Below are positions 5,469 through 8,712 of a stretch of 8,712 bases of DNA, piece by piece (positions within the stretch are counted from its first letter, which is position 1; each line of letters opens with the position of its first letter). The position numbers were made by a program, and so were the translations under genes. The notes beneath the pieces were generated by a model that saw only the letters and a program-made list of their open reading frames with translations, did not search any database and was not told where the DNA came from. Source of the DNA: Halalkaliarchaeum sp036625675 (lineage in GTDB: Archaea > Halobacteriota > Halobacteria > Halobacteriales > Haloferacaceae); the NCBI GenBank assembly GCA_036625675.1, contig JAZKTH010000109.1:1-8712 (forward strand), in the 5' to 3' direction.

Positions 5469-6429
5469 CCCGGTCGTCGTCTGCGCCGGCCACATCAACT
5501 GGGACGTGACGATGCACGTCGACCGGCTCCCGGAGCCGGACGGCGAGGTGGAGATCCGCCGGCTGGTCCAGTCGGGGGGCGGCAGCGCGGCCAACGTCGC
5601 GGTCGGGCTCTCGGGACTCGGGGCGGACGCGACCGTCTTCGGCAGCGTCGGCGGCGACGACTCCGGCGCGTTCGCGCTCCGGGAGCTCGACCGATCGGGG
5701 GTGGAGTGCGGGCACGTCCTGATCGCCAAGGACCGCACGACCGCCGTCAAGTATCTCGTCGTCGACAGCACGGGCGAGGTGATGGTGTTCGCGAGCGACG
5801 GCGCAAACGAGGCCTTCGACGCGACCGATCTCCCGGCCGCGGTGGTCTCGAAGGTGGATCACCTCCACCTGACGAGCCAGCGACCCGAGACGGCGGTGGA
5901 ACTGGCCGCGCTGGTCCGCGACGTCGGGGGGACCGTCAGCTTCGATCCCGGTCGCCGCGTCGGCGAGCGGGGGTTCAAACGGGCGTTCCCCCACGTCGAC
6001 GTCCTGTTTTGCAACCGCCGGGAGGCGGAACTGGCGGCGGAGGACTACCGGCGGGACGGCCCCGAGGACGGGATCCTCGCGATCAAGCGCGGCCCCGACG
6101 GCGCGGAGGTGACGACGCCCGACGGGACGGTGTCGCACCCGGGCTACGAGGTGGAGGCAGTCGACACGACGGGGGCGGGCGACGCGTTCGCGGCCGGGTT
6201 CCTCGCCGCCTGGCTCGGGACGCCCGGCCTCCGCGACCGGCTCGCCGGGGACGACCGGTTCGACAGCCTCGACCGGCACGAACGGGGCGGCGTCGCCGGA
6301 GAGGACACCTTCGAGGACGTGCTCTCGGTGGCGAACGCCTGCGGCGCGCTCGCGGCGATGGAGGCGACCGCCCGGACCGAACTGACGTGGGACCGGATCG
6401 CCGAGCTGATCCAGTCCCCGCCGGCGTGA
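5461..6429 (+). CDS. PfkB-family carbohydrate kinase, candidate ATP-dependent ribose-1-phosphate kinase
   Basis: This is a ribokinase-fold sugar kinase of 322 residues. PfkB signature 1 is seen as GGGSAANVAVGLSGLG at 39-54. Signature 2 is DTTGAGDAFAAGF at 235-247 with the anion hole GAGD and catalytic base Asp241. FDPGRR at 161-166, the NRRE (NxxE) motif at 185-188 and the nucleotide-side IKRGPDGAEV at 208-217 complete the site. The GTG start has GGGGAG (5451-5456) 4 bases upstream and overlaps the isomerase stop by 8 bases, pointing to one transcript and coupled translation. Context favours phosphorylation of ribose 1-phosphate to ribose 1,5-bisphosphate, feeding the isomerase. From family sequence alone it could equally act on ribose, fructose, a nucleoside or another sugar. 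A polar, charged insert at about 253-285, after signature 2, is longer than in typical ribokinases. Kinase activity is nearly certain; the substrate is inferred. Confidence 0.88.
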   Translation: MSDPVVVCAGHINWDVTMHVDRLPEPDGEVEIRRLVQSGGGSAANVAVGLSGLGADATVFGSVGGDDSGAFALRELDRSGVECGHVLIAKDRTTAVKYLVVDSTGEVMVFASDGANEAFDATDLPAAVVSKVDHLHLTSQRPETAVELAALVRDVGGTVSFDPGRRVGERGFKRAFPHVDVLFCNRREAELAAEDYRRDGPEDGILAIKRGPDGAEVTTPDGTVSHPGYEVEAVDTTGAGDAFAAGFLAAWLGTPGLRDRLAGDDRFDSLDRHERGGVAGEDTFEDVLSVANACGALAAMEATARTELTWDRIAELIQSPPA

Positions 6430-6493
6430 GTACGATCGAATCGGTGTCGACCGTCCGGGTCGGCGATGTCCGGCGCGTCGTCCCGCCGTCGGC

Positions 6494-7396
6494 TCACGCC
6501 GCCGCCTGCCGATCCGAGGCGGTCAGATAGATGCCGGCCAGCACGACCGCCCCCGAAACGACCGTCGCGGCCGTGGGCACCTCCGAGAGGAGCACCAGCG
6601 CCAGGATCGTGGCGCCGACGGGCTCCCCCAGCAGCGACACGGAGACGACGCTCGACTCGAGGTGACCGAGCGCCCAGTTGATGACGGTGTGCCCGAACAG
6701 CCCAGGACCCAGCGCGAGCCCGGCGAACAGCGCCCACTCGCGGGTCGGATACCCTCCCAGCGGATGGCCGGCGGCGGCGACGAACACGAGGAGCACCACC
6801 GTACACACCGAGTACACCACGACCACGTACGGCACGAGCGCGACGCGCTGCCGGAGGTCCCGCCCGGCGAGCACGTACACCGCGGCCATGACCGCCCCGA
6901 GGACGGCGAGCGCGTTTCCGTACAGCGGATCCGGACCCACGAGGACGCCGCCGAGCAGGTCGCCGAACGACATGCCGGCCACCCCGACGACGGCAACGAG
7001 AATACCCAGCGCCATCCGGCGGGTGACCCGCTCGCGCAACAGGAGCCAGGCCCCGAACGCGACGAACACCGGCTGGGCCTGCACGAGGGTGACGCTCGCG
7101 GCGACGCTGGTCCACTCCAGCGACTCGAACCAGGCCCCGAAGTGAACCGCAAGCGCCGCCCCGGAGACGACGGCGTACCCCAGATCCCGGGGCGTGATCC
7201 GCCGGAAGTCCTCCCGGTACCGGAAGAGGGCGACCGGCAACAGCGGAAGCGTGGTGAACAGCACGCGGTAGAAGGCAGCGACGACGCTTGGGGCCTCGCT
7301 CCACCGCACCAGTATCGCCCCGAAGCTGATCGCGACGATCGCGACGCCCAGACCCGCAAGCGGCGGAACGGTCGGCTGGCCCGGTGACTTCGACAC
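6494..7396 (-). CDS. EamA/DMT-superfamily transporter
   Basis: This is a predicted ten-helix membrane transporter of 300 residues with two tandem EamA repeats, at about 15-142 and 161-293. Each repeat is a five-helix unit of the drug/metabolite transporter superfamily. Visible family features are FGAILVRWSE near the start, QAQPVFVAFGAWLLLRERV at 106-124 closing repeat 1, and LLGEPVGATILALVLLSEVP at 255-274 closing repeat 2, both with the conserved glutamate-containing end of helix 4. Members export or exchange amino acids, nucleobases, sugars or other small metabolites; the substrate here cannot be assigned. The start is GTG at 7394-7396, with no other in-frame start nearby and no clear Shine-Dalgarno or TATA box. 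It converges on the PfkB-type kinase gene with 64 bases between the stops and lies 108 bases downstream of the peptidase gene on the same strand, so read-through from that gene is possible. Confidence 0.87.
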   Translation of the reverse strand: MSKSPGQPTVPPLAGLGVAIVAISFGAILVRWSEAPSVVAAFYRVLFTTLPLLPVALFRYREDFRRITPRDLGYAVVSGAALAVHFGAWFESLEWTSVAASVTLVQAQPVFVAFGAWLLLRERVTRRMALGILVAVVGVAGMSFGDLLGGVLVGPDPLYGNALAVLGAVMAAVYVLAGRDLRQRVALVPYVVVVYSVCTVVLLVFVAAAGHPLGGYPTREWALFAGLALGPGLFGHTVINWALGHLESSVVSVSLLGEPVGATILALVLLSEVPTAATVVSGAVVLAGIYLTASDRQAAA

Positions 7397-7425
7397 GGGA
7401 ACACGTGACGCAGGAGGTCGCTTAC

Positions 7426-7440
7426 CGGTTTCGGAAACCG
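7426..7440. repeat. 15-bp palindrome between the peptidase stop and the EamA start
   Basis: CGGTTTC (7426-7432) and GAAACCG (7434-7440) are perfect inverted copies around a single G. The element begins 29 bases beyond the EamA GTG start, in its promoter zone, and lies 64 bases after the peptidase stop. With a one-base centre it is a poor RNA hairpin, so a DNA-binding site is the better guess. No regulator is visible in the window. Confidence 0.4.
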
Positions 7441-7504
7441 TCGGCGTCCGGCCGTCGGTTCGGGCTCGGGGAGGTGGGACCCGGGGCCGGGGCCGGCTCC
7501 GAGC

Positions 7505-8712
7505 TCACAGCTCGAGTAGCTCCGCCGCCCGATCGAGGTAGTTCCGGTAGACGCCGATCGCCGACTCCACCGGTTCCGGCGACGTCATGTCGAGTCCGGC
7601 CGTCTCGACCACCTCGAGGGGGTACGCCGAGCCGCCCATTCGGAGCATCTCCCGGTACGACGACGCGGCCGGTTCGCCCTCCTCGCGGACGCGTTCGACG
7701 ATCGCTGCCGCCGCGGAGATCCCGGTGGCGTACTGGTAGACGTAGAAGTTGTAGTAGAAGTGAGGGATCCGCATCCACTCGCGGTCGATCCGGTCGTCGA
7801 GTTCGGCGGGGCCGTAAAACTCCGCCTTCAGGTCGCCGTACATGTCGTCGAACGCGTCCGGGGTGAGCGGGGTCCCCTCCTCGGTGGCGGCGTGGATCCG
7901 GTGCTCGAAGTCCGCGAACATCGTCTGCCTGAAGAGGGTCGAGCGGAACCGCTCGAGGTACTGGTCCAGCACGTGGGCGCGCAGCTCGTCGCCGGGCGCG
8001 TTCTCCAGCAGGTAGTCGGTCAAGAGGGTCTCGTTCACCGTCGAGGCGATCTCGGCCACGAAGATGTCGTAGCCGGCGTACTGCCACGGCTGGGCCTCCT
8101 TCGCGAGCTCCGAGTGCATCGAGTGACCCAGCTCGTGTGCGAGGGTGAACATCGACTCGACGTCGTCCTGGTAGTTCATGAGGACGAACGGCTGGGTGTC
8201 GTACGTCCCCGAGGAGAACGCCCCGGAGCGTTTCCCCCGGTTCTCGTACACGTCTACCCACCGCGAGTCGAGACCCTCCCGGAGTCGCCGTCGATACGGT
8301 TCTCCCAGCGGTTCGACCGCCTCGAGTATCCACTCGGCGGCCTGCTCGTAGCTCACGTCGGGCCCCTCCTCGCCGGTGAGCGAGGTGTACAGGTCCCACG
8401 ACCTGAGCTCGTCGACGCCGATCGCCCGGCGTTTGAGCTCCGCGTGACGGTGCAGCGCGTCCAGGTTTTCCCGGACCGAGTCGACGAGGGTGTCGTACAC
8501 CTCCGTCGGAATTTTCGACCCGTCCAGGGCCGCCTCCCGGGCCGTGTCGTACTCCCTCGCGCGGGCGATCTTCACGTCCTTCTTGAGCTGTTTCTCCAGC
8601 GACGTGCCCACCGCGTTGCGGACTGTCTCCCACTCGTCGTAGAACTCCTCGTGGACGGTTCGCCTGAACGAGCGGTCGGGGTTCTTCTGCAGCCGCGTGA
8701 AGTTGGCCTGAG
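7505..8712 (-). CDS. pepF: oligoendopeptidase F, M3 family zinc metallopeptidase (N-terminal part outside window)
   Basis: The protein hydrolyses short peptides in the cytoplasm with a single zinc ion. From the window edge 401 residues are visible, out of about 600 in the family, and the frame stays open to base 8712. A GTG at 8609-8611 is therefore internal: the codons before it encode family sequence including KNPDRSFRR and HEEFYDEWE. The zinc site HELGH is encoded at 8123-8137 (visible residues 192-196), with the third ligand Glu in the VAEIAST stretch about 24 residues later. The C-terminal domain has FRQTMFADFEH, FYGPAELD and HFYYNFYVYQYATGISAA, all typical of PepF and providing the Tyr/His residues that position substrate. 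The end at TGA 7505-7507 is the natural C-terminus. It is a likely housekeeping peptidase for peptides arriving from uptake or proteolysis. The gene is intact where visible. Confidence 0.94.
   Translation of the reverse strand, partial: QANFTRLQKNPDRSFRRTVHEEFYDEWETVRNAVGTSLEKQLKKDVKIARAREYDTAREAALDGSKIPTEVYDTLVDSVRENLDALHRHAELKRRAIGVDELRSWDLYTSLTGEEGPDVSYEQAAEWILEAVEPLGEPYRRRLREGLDSRWVDVYENRGKRSGAFSSGTYDTQPFVLMNYQDDVESMFTLAHELGHSMHSELAKEAQPWQYAGYDIFVAEIASTVNETLLTDYLLENAPGDELRAHVLDQYLERFRSTLFRQTMFADFEHRIHAATEEGTPLTPDAFDDMYGDLKAEFYGPAELDDRIDREWMRIPHFYYNFYVYQYATGISAAAAIVERVREEGEPAASSYREMLRMGGSAYPLEVVETAGLDMTSPEPVESAIGVYRNYLDRAAELLEL

Noticed and set aside
4260..5771. 503-codon minus-strand frame opposite the isomerase and kinase 5' end
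   Set aside because: Longest frame in the window, but it has no recognisable motif, covers both candidate promoters, and opposes a gene with all catalytic motifs.
6448..6462. CGACC/GGTCG inverted repeat between the convergent kinase and EamA genes as a terminator
   Set aside because: Only 5 bp with a 5-base loop and no T-run on either strand; expected by chance in this composition.
6144..7304. 386-codon minus-strand frame overlapping the EamA gene in another frame
   Set aside because: Arg/Gly-rich with no membrane helices or motifs; the overlapping frame gives a complete ten-helix EamA protein.
7422..8633. 403-codon minus-strand frame overlapping pepF in another frame
   Set aside because: Arg/Gly-rich; the pepF frame holds HELGH and the full M3 C-terminal domain.

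Overview
The window looks like a chromosomal segment of a haloarchaeon (class Halobacteria). It is very GC-rich, and the soluble proteins are acidic and rich in Asp, Glu, Arg and Ala. The spaces between genes hold short TATA-like boxes rather than bacterial -35/-10 pairs. Gene content is archaeal: a DUF655 protein, archaeal-type RsmA, a HEMK2/Mtq2-like methyltransferase and ribose-1,5-bisphosphate isomerase. Genus cannot be fixed from this sequence.

Region 1 (2-1806, plus strand) is a tight translation-related operon. It holds the C-terminal end of a DUF655 RNA-binding-type protein, then rsmA/ksgA overlapping it by 4 bases, then a HemK-family glutamine methyltransferase 3 bases further on. 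From memory, the order DUF655-rsmA-hemK is common in haloarchaea, downstream of rpl21e and rpoF.

Region 2 (1807-4263) holds two dipeptide/oligopeptide-type ABC permeases. A DppC-like gene lies on the plus strand and a DppB-like gene on the minus strand. They converge, and their stop codons share the four bases TTAA. Such partners normally sit in tandem in one operon. No ATPase or substrate-binding protein gene is visible in the window.

Region 3 (4264-6429) starts with a 242-base divergent promoter region with two perfect 8-bp dyads and two TATA-like boxes. It leads into a two-gene operon: ribose-1,5-bisphosphate isomerase and a PfkB-family sugar kinase, overlapping by 8 bases. The pair fits the first steps of the haloarchaeal non-carboxylating pentose bisphosphate pathway for nucleoside ribose: ribose 1-phosphate, then ribose 1,5-bisphosphate, then ribulose 1,5-bisphosphate. 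The kinase substrate is inferred, not proven here.

Region 4 (6430-8712, minus strand) holds an EamA/DMT-type ten-helix transporter, converging on the kinase. Upstream of it is the C-terminal two thirds of an M3-family oligoendopeptidase F, cut by the window edge.

No tRNA, rRNA, insertion sequence, CRISPR array or phage gene was seen. No gene looks broken; the two partial genes are cut only by the window ends. The most rewarding parts are the isomerase-kinase operon with its dyad-bearing promoter region and the split, convergent DppB/DppC pair. I see no clear sign of a wholly undescribed system.
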